Shown here piece after piece: positions 10,914 to 22,049 of a DNA stretch of 64,000 nucleotides (its first letter is position 1; every line of letters begins with the position of its first letter). This DNA comes from Tremella fuciformis (Eukaryota > Basidiomycota > Tremellomycetes > Tremellales > Tremellaceae), in the NCBI GenBank assembly GCA_032768795.1, contig CP136495.1, positions 1,676,501 through 1,740,500 on the forward strand. The letters run 5' to 3'. The position numbers and the translations under genes were made by a program. Under the pieces are notes generated by a model, which ran no database searches, had not been told where the DNA came from, and saw only the letters and a list, made by a program, of their open reading frames with translations.

Positions 10914-13900
10914 ATGCCCCCGCCGCGCTTCTCCACGTCCAAGTTTCGCAATGCCGTCCCTCACGTCCCGGCGAGGGAGGAGTGGTACCGCTCCTCGCTA
11001 CCCTCTGCGCCGGCCACCTCAACGTCATCCGCACTGTCCACATTCACCTCCGAGCTGAAAACAACTCGAGAGTGGATCGTGACCGTCGCGCCGTCCGGGG
11101 AATGCTCGTATAGACCCTTTGAGCCTTCGGGTCAGGTGCGCACGGCCAAAGTGGGTTCGGGGACCGTGGGGGATTGGGACGTCTCCAGGTTGGAGGGAGG
11201 GCATCTCGCGGTGGGATGCACGGATGGCTCGGTCAGTCCGCTCTTGAGCGTGTCCTCATCGCTTGACTGACTTTCAGGTGCACGTATATGCCCTACCCCG
11301 CACGGCAGATGGAGGAGAGCTCAAGCAGCTGCACACCATACCCGGCTCTTCTCCCATCTCCCATGTCGTCTTCCACCCAACTACCCCAGACTTACTGCTC
11401 GTTTCCTCCCCAGTTGCCCCCGGAGCGATATACGACCTCTCGTCGCCCTCTTCACCAGCTATCTCTCTTGAGTGTACCGAACCAAAGGGGCTATGGAGCA
11501 TATGTTGGTCACCTGATGGCCGGTCCGTCGCGGGCGCAGGGAAGGGCGGCACAGTGTACATCTGGACCCCTAGGGCCAGCAGCACCCCCACACTCTCTCG
11601 CTCCATGACGCTTCTGTCGCCTCTGAAACCGATGAAGATCGTCTGGGTCGGGGAGCACCTGTTCCTCACTTCATTCTCGAAGACCCGGCAGAGGGAGTAT
11701 CACGTCCTCTCCTCAGCCGACCTCAAGACTGCACACACTGGCTCGCTCGATACTTCCACAGCGCCGCTGGTCCCCGTAGTCGACCAGGAGCGCAAGATCG
11801 TCTATCTCTCCGCGAAGGGCGACATGACGCTACGCCAAGTAGAGCTCATCTCGCCCGTCAGCGAGACCGTACACCCGCTACCACATGCCCTGTCGTCTGC
11901 TAGTCTGGCTCTGGCTTGGCCTGGCGTGCTCGACGTGATGCAGGCGGAGATTGCCAGGGTTTTGATGCTGGTCATGGATAAGGACGGCGAGACGATTCTG
12001 CCTTTGGGGATCAAGGTACCGCGGCGGCAGCTTATCGACTTCCATGATGACCTGTATCCGGACATCACTGGCACTGGTGGGTATTCTGATGTGCTTGACC
12101 CGAGTTGGACATGGGCACGCTGATATCCAGTGCCGGAGCAGAGTGCGGTAGAGTGGGTCCAGGGCGGAGACAAGATGCCATTGCCTATGTCGCTAGATCC
12201 CAGCAGGCGAGGGGTCTGGGAGAAGGCATTGGAAAGCGCACCCTCCGCACCACAGCATCGAGCCGCAGCTAGTCCGCCTGAGGCTTCTCCTGGCGCACGC
12301 AGTGGAACGCCTGTGCAGGAGTCCAGCAGCACAACACCTGCATTGGCGGCCGTACGGGATGAGGCCAAGTCAAACCTGCCCGCGCCAAGCGGGCCCGCCG
12401 GTCCCGCGCCTTCTCCTGATCTACCGCCATTGGCAGAAGGCGAGTCATACGCCTCAACATCATACAAAGTCCGCATCATTGGCGACCATATCGCGACCCA
12501 GCTCTCAGGTCCGCGAGCCCACCCCGAGCGTCCGCTGATGGTGGGTCTCCAAGGTCCACAAGGCTGCGGCAAGACCACCCTGTGCGATTCCTTGGTCGCC
12601 AACCTGTCTGAGCGTGGTCTGCGGAGTGCGGTCCTTTCCCTTGACGACCTCTACAAGACCAATGCGGGACTCAAAGCGGTCGCAAGAGACAATCCGAATA
12701 TCGTGCTGCTCGCTGGTCGAGGACCGCCTGGTACTCATGATTCCGACCTTGCCAAAGAGGTGCTATCGACAGTTGCATCCATCAACGATGAGAAGGGGAA
12801 GAAGGTTGAGCTTCCGATCTTCGACAAATCCCTTTGCGGAGGCGAGGGTGACCGGTCGACAGAGACCATCTCAATATCTGGCCCTCTGGACGTCTTTGTG
12901 CTAGAAGGCTGGTCCATGGGTTTCACAGCCTTATCTTCCGACGAGCTCAAAGCGGCCTACGAAGACCCTCCACCCGCGCCGCCAGCAACCGCATACCACA
13001 AACAGCATCCCTTATCTGACTTGATGACCCTTAACGGCTACCTGCGGGATTTTGGGTCTCAGGTATATCCCTCCTTCGAAGTCATGGTCGCCGTCGAGCC
13101 GACCGATTATGCCAATGTCTTCAAATGGCGCTTGCAGCAAGAGCATCACATGAAGAGCAAGAATGGTGGGAAGGGTATGACGGACGAGCAGGTGCACAAA
13201 TTTGTTGAGCGGTACATGCCCGGATACGAGCTGTGGCGAGACGGCGTCGTCAAGGATGATGCGCCTTGGGCAGGAAGGGTACTGAGATTACTGTATGCAC
13301 CTGAGCGAGAGGTCATACGGGTTGAGAAGCCTGCAGCTCCCCCCAGCCGTCCTGCACCGACCGTCTCCTCGCAACTGCCAGCTGCAACCGCTTCCAAGGC
13401 TGAGCAGTCCGCCACAGCAAAAGTGGACACGCCGTCTCCTCGAACTCAGGCGGTCCCCGAGACACCCGTCAAATCGACCCCGATCACATCCAGGACCGCG
13501 CTGCTCTCAACAGACGGAGGTCAACCGAATTTGAACTGGTCGCGGAAATTCCTCGCTGCCAAGTCTCCACTGATACCCTCCTACGACCAGGTGCCGCCGC
13601 TGTCTACCCTGCACCAGGACTCACTCGTTCTGAAGATTACGCCTCAGCTCGCATTTTTCCCGGTTCAAGGACCTGGAGGTCGGCTTGGTGTGCATCCGCT
13701 CAAGAAAAAGGGGCGGATGGCAACCGGCGGCGAGGGATATCTATCGAATGGTGTCGAGATTGTGGACTTTGCGGTAGAGCCTTTCGCCTCGACCTCGGGG
13801 ACCAGAGTGGCTATCGCAGGCGAGGACGGGGTGATCAAAGTGTGGTCGATCGGCGAAGATGGTGTGCAGGGCACGGGGCCGCCGGCGGAGGTGACTCTGA

Positions 13901-15050
13901 AAGGTGAGCTTGGGGTCAATGTGAGGCGCACATACGTGCTGACTTTCAGGTTACGCTATCGACAAAATCGTCTCAATAGCCTTCCACCCCACCGCCAGTG
14001 GCCTCTTATCGGTCTCGTCTAATGACGCCGGGAAGTCCATTGTACACTTATTCGATCTCTCGAAGCAAAGCGAGGTGAAGTCAGTCGAGCTTCCGGCTAC
14101 GAGCGGCATATTCAACTCTGTTTGGTCGCCATGCGGCGACAAGCTAGCACTGGCTACGAAGACCGGAGAAGTCGTTGTCGTCGATCCAAGAGCGCCAGAG
14201 AACGGGCTTCGAGGAAAAGCGCACGACTCACCTCGTTCTTTCCAATTGGCATGGCTTGATAGCGAACACCTTGTCAGTGTCGGGTTCGGCAAAGGGTCGG
14301 CTAGGAAGATCAATCTCTACGCCCTATCCACGAACGGCATAGACACGCTATACTCGCTCACTGTGGACATCTCCCCGTCCGTGCTCTTCCCGTTATATGA
14401 CCCCGACACTGGGATCTTATACATCTGGGGCAAAGGAGAGCGCGCGATTCAGGCGTACGAAGTCCGGCCCGATGAATCGGGCGAGAAGATCAGCAAATTG
14501 CCGACGTTCACCGCTGGTAGCCCACAGCTGGGCGTCGGCTTCTTTCCCAAGAGATGTGTAGACGTGAAGAAGGTCGAGATTGCCAGGTGTCTTCGCTTGA
14601 CGGCGCGAAGTATCGAAGAGGTGTCTTTCACAATCCCAAGGAACAGGGTATGTCTTGCAATTGATGGGTAATTCAGCTCTGATGAATAGCCCAACTTTTT
14701 CCAGGACGATATATATGTCCCGACTCTTGATAATGAGAGTCCGGCTGTGTCTGCGCAGGAATGGCTAGACGGGGCAGCTGTGAAGTTGCGATACCGAGAC
14801 CTGCGGCCGGAAGGCATGACACCATGTCAGCTTGCCTCTTCTCGATCCTCAGAGCTGACAATCAGTATCGGAGGCTCCGAAGACGACGACGCCTGCAAAG
14901 AAGAAGTTTGTCCCTGCTGCGAATATCATGTCGGAAGAAGAGAAAAAGAAGCAAGAGATGGACCGGCTCTTCCAGAAAGCCAAAGCGGATGAAAGTAGCG
15001 ATGACGAGCCGGTGCAGAGCGGTCTGGCCCCGCCGGACGACGACTGGTAG
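10914..15050 (+). CDS. Tandem-propeller coronin with an inserted Tda10/glycerate-kinase-like domain
   Basis: Six exons (10914-11231, 11278-12076, 12131-13903, 13950-14647, 14705-14825, 14866-15050) give 1297 residues in one frame. Residues 1-~430 form a first coronin unit: start RFSTSKFRNAVPHVPAREEW, WD-type repeats, end VPRRQLIDFHDDLYPDITG. Residues ~475-770 form a P-loop kinase of the yeast Tda10/D-glycerate 3-kinase family: GLQGPQGCGKTTL (Walker A, ~514), GRGPPGTHD, GGEGDR, VLEGW, WRLQQEH, GKGMTDEQVHKFVERYMPGY. From ~836 a second coronin unit follows (LNWSRKFLAAKSPLIPSYDQ; DVKKVEIARCLRL; DDIYVPTLDNESPAVSAQEW) with a short charged coiled coil at the end. Coronins bind F-actin/Arp2/3; two-propeller forms are the Crn7/POD-1 class. 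An in-frame TGA at 12121-12123 lies inside a canonical 54-nt intron and is not a break. Confidence 0.85.
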
Positions 15051-15177
15051 GCAGTGATCATCGCTGATCTTGGCGATTGTATGGAAATTTTGCACACCGT
15101 GCAGTACGACGAAGTGTGTGATGCATACAACTGTCTTGCGTAGCGCTACAGTTCATGGGCTGTTATACACCGGCTGA

Positions 15178-15902
15178 TTATGCCCACCATGGCCTACTGC
15201 GCATCTTGAGTGCTTGTTCCGTCGATGCCGCGTCTCTTTCCTCTTCAACGTCCCGGCCAACAGGCAGTGGGGCGCTAGTCCGTCTTGCAGGGGCGACAGT
15301 CGATACGGCTGAACTCGGCGCGTCTAGGGCGTTCTGGCGGAAAGCGATAAACGTGTGATTGCCGACATTCGTATTGTTTCTATTTGGCGCGGCACCATCC
15401 GCATTCACCCTAGCCAGTCAGCACGCCGTCTCCTCACAAAAGCTTGTATCGGGCTCACGCAAAGACCGACCCCGCTTGACAGTGCGTGGAGCTGGCATCG
15501 TAGAACCACATCGGCCCGCTCGACGACACAGTCGTAGAGTACTGCCCATCAGCCACTTCTTACGCGGATCAGCATGGCCGACGCACCTCTTGCTGATACA
15601 CCATGGGACCTGTGCTGAAGCCGCCCTTGGCCGGCTCGCACGGCGTGTTAAATGTCGATTGGACCACTGCATGTTCGCCCCATGCGGTGAATGCAAAGGT
15701 CAGAGTGTCGCCCTTGTCGGCTGTAATGGACTGCGGCGCGAAACTCTGCTCTTTAGCTTGGGGCAGAGCATCACTTGGGGAAACGGACGAGAGCGCCGTT
15801 AGGCCCGACGAAGATCTTGTGCTCGGCCGCGAGTGCAGGAAGGAGCAGCGCCAGTACCGCACAGGCGCGGGTGCAGGCGGTGGAGGTGGTAGTGCGCTTC
15901 AT
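15178..15902 (-). CDS. Secreted plastocyanin-like cupredoxin
   Basis: A small extracellular type-1 copper-like protein. Signal peptide MKRTTTSTACTRACAVLALL ending near ALAAE, then a cupredoxin fold: HKIFVGPNGAL, SITADKGDTLTFAF, WGEHAVVQSTFNTPCEP (His ligand and Cys), GPMWFYDASSTHCQAGSVFA (second Cys/His region) and VNADGAAPNRNN. This is the usual motif order of fungal plastocyanin-like proteins that are often GPI-anchored. The C-terminus here (ending MRSRPWWA) has no hydrophobic GPI tail, so it is probably released or wall-associated. The first intron (near 15760-15800) has an ambiguous acceptor; the two later introns splice cleanly. It is the first gene of the accessory island. Confidence 0.8.
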
Positions 15903-16722
15903 CTCGCAATTGGCTCCTTTGGCTAGTACTAGTATGTGAGGAGATTGAGATGGGAGGCGTTGCCAACTCGACGCAGCTTCTTATGCCATTCAAGCAGCCG
16001 TCGAAGCAAGTATGCATCCGGCCTCGCCTGTGCTCGCTGTGTACATCATTGCGCCTTCAGGTACATACACCTCATCAGCACCTGCTGCCCGCTGTCGCTG
16101 CTCCCCCTCAGCGATAGCAACGATGCTGATGGACGACTGACAATTGCCCAGCCCGAAGGCGCGGAAAGCATAACCGCATCGCCGACGCCGATCAAACAGG
16201 CACCACACCCTTTCGATCACACTGCCACGTACTGCCACACCCACGTACTTCGCCACAGCCCGACGCACGGGCAAGCGGTGCCGAATTCAGGGATTGATGA
16301 TTAGGGCACGATCGGGCTTAGCGCACGTACGTGCATCGCCCTCACCTCCACATTCGCCGTCCACCGGTGCTGCTTCTCAGACTACCCAGCACTGGCCGCA
16401 CAGCTCACAGACATCGCTCGCAGTGCGTGAGAGATGGGGCCGGCTGCGCAGTCGGTAGCGAGGAGACGTCAAAGGTGTGCGAATGAATCGAGCGATTGGA
16501 GCGATGGGGTCGTCGAGACAATGGGCCCAGCCTAATCTCCCCCCAATGGTGGCTTGGAACTAGTGTCGGACCCCTCGATACCGGGGGCTGAACAAAGAGC
16601 CTTTGTATCGCATCCCCCCCCAGATCTGCCGGCGTCCTTTGAGCCATCGCGCTCCACAGCAGCCTCGTCAGCCGTTCCAACACTATATAAGGCGTCGTGC
16701 TGGAACGCTTTTGAGATTACTC
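15903..16722. other. Intergenic region upstream of the tandem gene array
   Basis: Contains the promoters of the cupredoxin gene (minus strand) and of the first array gene. A 12-base palindrome (GCACGTACGTGC) lies near 16322. No gene model could be supported here. Confidence 0.4.
16684..16690 (+). promoter_or_regulatory. TATA box of the first array gene
   Basis: TATATAA sits 39 bases before the ATG at 16723 and 105 bases before the one at 16789. If transcription starts about 30 bases downstream of the TATA box, the downstream ATG (16789) is the likelier translation start. Confidence 0.55.
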
Positions 16723-16788
16723 ATGCCGCTGCACAACCCATTCAGGCACCACGAGCAGCAGCCAGCACACGCCCAAGCAGGACACACC

Positions 16789-17293
16789 ATGTCTCTTGTC
16801 AGTCTGCTCCCTGACACTGTGATGGTCCTGCTGACGGGCAGTACTACGTTGTCTACCCCAACTCGGCCTTCAACGAGCGAGGCTTCAGAGAGGCTTTCGA
16901 CCACACCTACTACCAGGCGGAGAAGGGTGGGTTGCCTTCCAAGAGTGTGGTCGGCCAAGGTTTTCAGGCTCACCCACAGGCAAGACGCAGCTCACCCTTA
17001 CCTTCTCGGCCCTGCCGGCCAAGGTGCAGCAGGGATACGGAGCGGGCGGCGCCCACCCCGACAAGTTCCTGACGGTCACCCCTCGCGGCGCTTTCGACAA
17101 GAACGACAAGAATCTCATCCAGACGGCCGTGAGCACCGCTGCACGACAGATTGGGGCGTCATGTGAGTACTCAACTGCCGGGCGGCGCCAACGCTGATGA
17201 CAGCCTCGCCGGTCAGCAGCTACCCGTAAACCCCCGGCCTCCGAGAACGTCGAACAAGGACAAGCAGAAGGGCGCAGTGTACGAGTAGTGTAG
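16789..17293 (+). CDS. Array gene 1: small orphan protein, divergent family member
   Basis: Exon 1 is MSL (16789-16797; an in-frame ATG at 16723 would add 22 residues), exon 2 is 16842-16926 (YYVVYPNSAFNERGFREAF), exon 3 is 16980-17162 (KTQLTLTFSALPAK through LIQTAVSTAARQIGAS), and exon 4 starts at about 17217. Intron phases are 0/1/1, as in all array genes. The exons are longer than usual (85 and 183 nt instead of 67 and 138-147), so this is the most divergent member. The predicted order is strand-helix-strand-strand-helix. No signal peptide or membrane span. The last acceptor is uncertain: alternatives stop at 17229 or 17293. Function unknown. Confidence 0.6.
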
Positions 17294-17601
17294 ATACAGC
17301 TTAGAAGTAGAAGAACGATGTACCAACCACCTTTGTCGTCGAACAGACCTGTACACAGGCGGCTACATCGGTGCTAGGTGTGACTCGCCTGGGCTGCCAA
17401 GGAGCTGTTTGAAGCTCGCGCTGCATCGCACACTTGAGCCACGCGACAGAGTGTGTGCGTCCATGCACGCTCCCGAGCGCGTGCTTCACGCGACTTTACA
17501 ATACGAAGACCGTCTGGTCACAGGCGACAGCCAACTTGCCAGCGGCGGGGAGCTGTTGCCTTCTTATCCCGCTGTAGCATTCGACCGTCACTCGTGGAGC
17601 G

Positions 17602-18298
17602 ATGTGTCTCTCCATACTGTGCTCTCTTATTTGCAGACCTTTAGTCTCCAGATTTCTGGAGCGCACCAAATTGCCAGACTGGGCCCTCGACGCCGACGGT
17701 GATCGGGTCTCCTTGCGGGTGAGTGATCACCTTCATGACAATCAAGGCCCCGCTGATGCCTGATTCAGTGGCAGACATATCGTCTCGATGGACTGACGAC
17801 GATCGATCACCTCCAAGCAGCTATCGACAGGTTGGGTAGGTGATCTAGGTATGCTTGACCTCGGTGAGGGACTGAGGAACAGACAGGCGGCACACGAATA
17901 TCGCCGTCTGGGTGAAGCCTCTCGACACCGGTCACGATATGTGCTACGTCTACGTCCCCGGACAGAACACCACCGAGAACGAGGCGTTGGTGGAAAGACT
18001 ATTGAATGACATTGGGAATGGGGTGTCCCGTCAGCTGCCTTTTATATTCGCGCTCCTTCCCCCAAGGGCGGCAGGCCTGACCTATTACTGACTTTCAGAC
18101 GCGCCGATGCCCCCGACTGTGATGCCTTTTCCAACGTGGTCGAGAAAAAACATGCCGGGGAATGAGGCATTCTTCTCGATATGGTCGAGGGGCCCGGAGA
18201 GCAGACGCGAGACGGATACCTCTTATACCGTTTCCGGACTGTACGTGACTCGGGGCCGCAAGAAGTGCCCTTGTCTGTGTCGGCTTTGTTGGACGTAG
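17602..18298 (+). CDS. Array gene 2: Cys-rich-termini orphan protein
   Basis: Exons 17602-17718, 17769-17835, 17883-18029 and 18099-18298 (117, 67, 147, 200 nt) give 176 residues; phases 0/1/1. Exon 1 encodes MCLSILCSLICRPL..., exon 2 begins WQTYRLDGL, exon 3 contains TNIAVWVKPLDTGHDMCYVY and an amphipathic helix ENEALVERLLNDIGNGV, exon 4 has PPTVMPFPTW and ends KKCPCLCRLCWT. Cysteine clusters at both ends suggest palmitoylation and membrane attachment, or metal binding; this is inference. Gene 3, directly downstream, has identical exon lengths and clear similarity throughout, marking the two as sister duplicates. Family unknown. Confidence 0.72.
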
Positions 18299-18533
18299 TC
18301 TGGACCGTCATGTAGTATAGTGCTTGCGCCCAACAACTGGGTGTCTGGTCACCCATCTCCTGTGTAGAGTGTGCAGCGGACCACGTAAGGCGAGACAAGT
18401 CTCGGGACGCGGAGGCATGTTTAACGCGTGTTTCAGCGCACGACGAAGGTGTCACTACCTACATAGACGTTGGTACGACTTTGCTCCACTTGTCGAACGC
18501 ACTCCACCGACGAACCGATCATCTTGTCAGAAG

Positions 18534-19224
18534 ATGTGTCTGACACTCTTCTACGTTCCAGTCATCAAGTGCATCCTCTCGAAGATAATTAAAAGCTCCC
18601 ACCCGCCACCATGGGCAATCGATGCAAACGGCAATGATCGGACATTGCAGGTGTGTCTTACACCTTGACGCTTGCGCAGTCCCCCTGAGTTGTAGTGGCA
18701 GACCTTCCGCCTGCAAGGCCTGGTCTATTTCGCACCGATCCAGGCTGTTCTGGATGGGTTGGGTTTGTGGCGAATCGCGTCATGCACCTCAGACACTGAC
18801 GAGCAGACCAGAACAAGACGAACATCGTCATATGGGTCAAGCTGCTCGGAGGTGATACCCATTTGTGCTTTGTCCACGTCCCTGGACCCGACATCGCCCA
18901 GAACGAGGTATTTGTCGAGTCGTTGTTGAACAGCATAGGCAACGGAGTCGTCCGTGAGTGTGTCCACTCACAATGGCCCCTCGTTGATGAGGAGATCGTG
19001 TAGAGCTCCGGGTGCTGACCCCAGATACGCGGCTGCCTCCGACTGAAATGCCGTTCCCAACTTTGTCTTACAAGACTGTACGGAGAGACGAAACCATCCA
19101 TTACATCTGGTCGGCCAAGACGGGACACGGGAGTCACACAGAGAGCTTGAGTCTTCAAGGGACTTTATATGTCCCCCGGAGACCAAAGCGGCGCGGCTGC
19201 TTTGCCCGTCTGTGCTGTTGGTAG
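18534..19224 (+). CDS. Array gene 3: sister duplicate of array gene 2
   Basis: Exons 18534-18650, 18696-18762, 18807-18953 and 19025-19224 (117, 67, 147, 200 nt) give 176 residues, the same four lengths as gene 2. Exon 1 starts MCLTLFYVPVIKCILSK, exon 2 WQTFRLQGLVYFAPIQ, exon 3 carries NKTNIVIWVKLLGGDTHLCF and NEVFVESLLNSIGNGVV, exon 4 has LPPTEMPFPTLSYK and ends RRGCFARLCCW. The reading frame is intact through all splices, so it is not a pseudogene, although read unspliced it looks full of stops. Conserved positions relative to gene 2 include TNI-x-x-WVK, the Cys before the PG turn, IGNGV and PPT-x-MPFPT. Function unknown. Confidence 0.72.
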
Positions 19225-19541
19225 GTCATCAAGCCGCCCGTAGTACAGAGGCCGTACTGTACATAGCAATGTGATGAACAAGTCTTCCCCACGGACTGCC
19301 TGTAAGCTTGTTCCTGCACTACCGAAGAGCAGGTCCCCATCTACAAACTACAGAGCCTTCCCCTGAAGAGCACGGCTCTATTGTGACCATCCTTCGATGA
19401 AACACACGACGTGTCCGTCAGAAGCGAGCCTCGTGTTCACACGCAGACTAGCACGCTCCCTTGACACTGTCACCTGGAATTTTCGTGTTGAAAGACAACT
19501 TGACCCAACTCAGCTCACTCTACTAAGCCTCGCGCACCAGG

Positions 19542-20277
19542 ATGTGCCTCGGACTGCTCTGCATACCCTGCTACCAATGCTACCAGAGCACATTCACCAG
19601 TAAGGCCTTGTTCGAGAAGTCAAAACCCCCGTACTGGTCGGTTTCCAATGGCGAGAACCTTCGAACTCTGACAGTAAGTCCCGCCAGGTCTAAGTAGGGA
19701 TATGTGCTGACGCCGTAGTGGCGGACGTACAAGATAGAGGGTCTGAAAGACGTGGTGCCTCTCAAACAGGCTCTTGAGGCGCTTCGCGAGTCCGAATTCA
19801 GCACATTCGAAGGCTCACTGACACCCAGCCAAAGGTACGAACCTCGGCGCGCATCTACGGCCTTACGAGGGGGGTAATCATATCTGTTACTTCTTCCAAC
19901 CTGGCGAGCATACAGAGGAGGCGGACGCATTCTACGAAAAGTTGCTAAGCATACCGGGCTGGGGCGTCACCTGTCAGTCCGCAATTCGGGTCGTCAGGTC
20001 ATGAGGAGCTGATGGAGTAGACAGCATGCTGGGCGATACCGAGATGATTTGGCCCATCATCATCGCCGGCCACTGTCCTGACGATCAATTCCTCTTCGAC
20101 ATGTGGTCGTACGGGTCAGACGAGCATCAGGTCACTGGAATGCGGACACTCTGCGGGGAGGACCTTTTGCCTGTAAAGATGCGGAAATGGCGTAACAGAC
20201 CCTTTGGGAAGAAAGTCATCGCGGTTCTCAGCAAGCTGAAGTATCAGCGGAAACGAAATCCCTGGGACTACTACTAG
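19542..20277 (+). CDS. Array gene 4: orphan family member with a GC-AG intron
   Basis: Exons 19542-19673, 19719-19785, 19835-19972 and 20021-20277 (132, 67, 138, 257 nt) give 197 residues. Exon 1 starts MCLGLLCIPCYQCYQ, close to genes 2 and 3; exon 2 begins WRTYKIEGLKDVV; exon 3 holds TNLGAHLRPYEGGNHICYFF and EADAFYEKLLSIPGWGV; exon 4 has MIWPIIIAGHCPDDQFLFDM and ends KRNPWDYY. Intron 2 can only be joined in frame with a GC donor (GCGAGT at 19786), which gives the family's 67-nt exon 2 and phase 1; the only nearby GT breaks the frame. The alternative is a one-base frameshift, which would make it a pseudogene. Confidence 0.68.
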
Positions 20278-20590
20278 TTGAGTTGGTACAGTACATACTC
20301 TACGCGAAAAAGCCTGTCATGCACCGCGATTCTTGCTGCCTCATCGAATACGAAAGCCACTTCCATGTCTGCCGCTCGCTCGCCGCCGCGCACGTTCCCG
20401 CCGCCATGACTCGGAGGTGCTCCAGCGTCGTCCGTGCACGCGATAGCGGCATGCGGCGCGCGCGCAGAGCGCCAGGCTCACGGCAGGCGAAGAATGGCCA
20501 CTGACGACCCCATTCCCATATAACGCTTCTCAACCTCTCCCCTCCCTACACTCCCACATCTTGCTCGCCACTCCGACAAGAACCGCAATC
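20278..20590. promoter_or_regulatory. Upstream region of array gene 5
   Basis: 313 bases. Contains an alternating GC stretch (GCGCGCGC near 20456) and ATATAA at 20518-20523, about 70 bases before the start of gene 5, a probable TATA element, followed by a pyrimidine-rich leader. Confidence 0.45.
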
Positions 20591-21790
20591 ATGTCAACGA
20601 TGATCGGTCCGTACTGGGCCTACTCCAATGCCCAGCTCAGGGATCTGCAGGTACGTCTCATCTACGCATCGCTGCTCTTCGACTGCTATGGTGAGGTGTC
20701 GCTGACAGGTAGTGGCAAAAGTACCACATCGGCGGTATCACCGACCCCAACAGCTTCATGCACCAGCTGCATCAGCTCTGTAAGCCCCTCGCTCTCTCAC
20801 GATCGTGCTGACCTGGCTTCAGTGCCCTTCCCAGAGCTCATCGCGGACCTTCGCCCGTCTCCGCGCAGCGGGTACTCGCTCTACGTGACCACACCATACT
20901 CTTGGGGCATTCACGACGCGATGAAAGTGGCGATGGTCCTGGCGAGCATGGGTCCTACCATCTCTCGTCAGTCCTTCTTCCCTTAAGCTGACCCGTACGG
21001 AGCTGACAAGGAAGAATGCCTCGTCGGGACTTACACCTTCTTCTTGCCCGTCGAGCTTGGCCCTGGGGTCTTCCGCATGACCAAGTGGGTCGAAGCAGGC
21101 GAAATCATCACCAAGTTCGAGGGCGACCTCGACCGCGGCAAGATCATCGGCGAGCCGCACGTCCTGAGCCCGGCCGCACAGGCGTTCGCACCGCAGGGTG
21201 TCCCTCTTCCACCCACGCCCCAGGGGTACGGCTCGCAGGGATACCCGTCGCCGCAGACCTACAACCCGGCTTTGGACCAGCAACGACCGCGACCGTATCC
21301 CGCCTCTGAAGCGCCCAACCCGCCACAAGACTCCGGTGCCGGTCAAAGCTACAACGCCAACCAAGGCTCGGATCCACGCCAAGGCTACGGCGCTGCGCAA
21401 GGATACAACCCCTCTCAGAGCTACAACCCCAACCAAGGTTACGGTCCTCAGGGCTATGGCCCCGCTCGCGGTCGCACTCCCGCTCAGGCCCAAGGCTACA
21501 ACCCCGCTCAAGGCTACCCTCCTGCTCCCGCCCAAGGCTACCCGCCTGCTCAAGGTTACTCGTCCCCCCGAGCCCACAGCACTCCTCAGCCGTACAATGC
21601 CCCTCAAGGTCAGAACCAGACCCAAGGCTACCTCCCGCCCCGCGCGTATACCCCCGCTCACGGGTACAACGGCCCCCTGCCCTACCCTCCCGGTCGAAGC
21701 TTCAGCCCGGGTCCTGGCGGTACGGCGCCCCCTTCTCCTCTCGTCAGAGACATGCGACCCGCCGTGTCGCATTGGCTCCAGCAGATCTAA
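20591..21790 (+). CDS. Array gene 5: orphan family member with a PQGY-repeat prion-like tail
   Basis: Exons 20591-20650, 20713-20779, 20823-20966 and 21015-21790 (60, 67, 144, 776 nt) give 348 residues; phases 0/1/1. The folded part (~165 residues) follows the family plan: exon 2 starts WQKYHIGGITDPNSF, exon 3 has SGYSLYVTTPYSWGIHDAMK, exon 4 starts CLVGTYTFFLPVELG and FRMTKWVEAGEIITKF. From about residue 175 to the end the protein becomes a low-complexity domain of imperfect G-Y-N-P-A/S-Q units rich in G, Y, P, Q, A and lacking charge, like phase-separating prion-like regions. No other array member has such a tail. It ends RPAVSHWLQQI. Function unknown. Confidence 0.72.
21230..21720 (+). repeat. 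Coding minisatellite: GY(N)P(A/S)Q units
   Basis: Imperfect repeats of about 15-24 nt encoding GYGSQ, GYNPSQ, GYNPNQ, GYGPQ, GYNPAQ, GYPPA and similar, at the 3' end of array gene 5. The units are degenerate at the DNA level, so the repeat is not a recent perfect expansion. Confidence 0.75.
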
Positions 21791-22049
21791 GTCCCACTTT
21801 GCTATGCTATCTTTGCGCGGCATCCTTTGTACAGTAGCTCCATCAAGTAGGCTTGCCGCTTGAAATGCGAATGTATCCGCGATAACGCGTGACAGCCATG
21901 CGTAACTCGCTTCGACGATGATGATGATGGCGGCGGACATGATGGGACCGAGGAGTGCATCCTCGGTTGGACGGACGCCGTGTGCTTCCGACTCAATGTG
22001 CTTGAAGTTGTGAGACGATCTTTCTACCTCTGTCTGCCCTCCATCCAGA

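Noticed and set aside
12121..12123. In-frame TGA splitting the coronin-kinase frame
   Set aside because: It lies inside a 54-nt intron (12077-12130) with good donor, branch site and acceptor; the spliced join rebuilds the conserved coronin sequence DITGTVPEQSAVEW.
18534..19224. Array gene 3 as a pseudogene with many stops
   Set aside because: Unspliced reading shows stops, but the four exons join without any stop and match the sister gene exon for exon.
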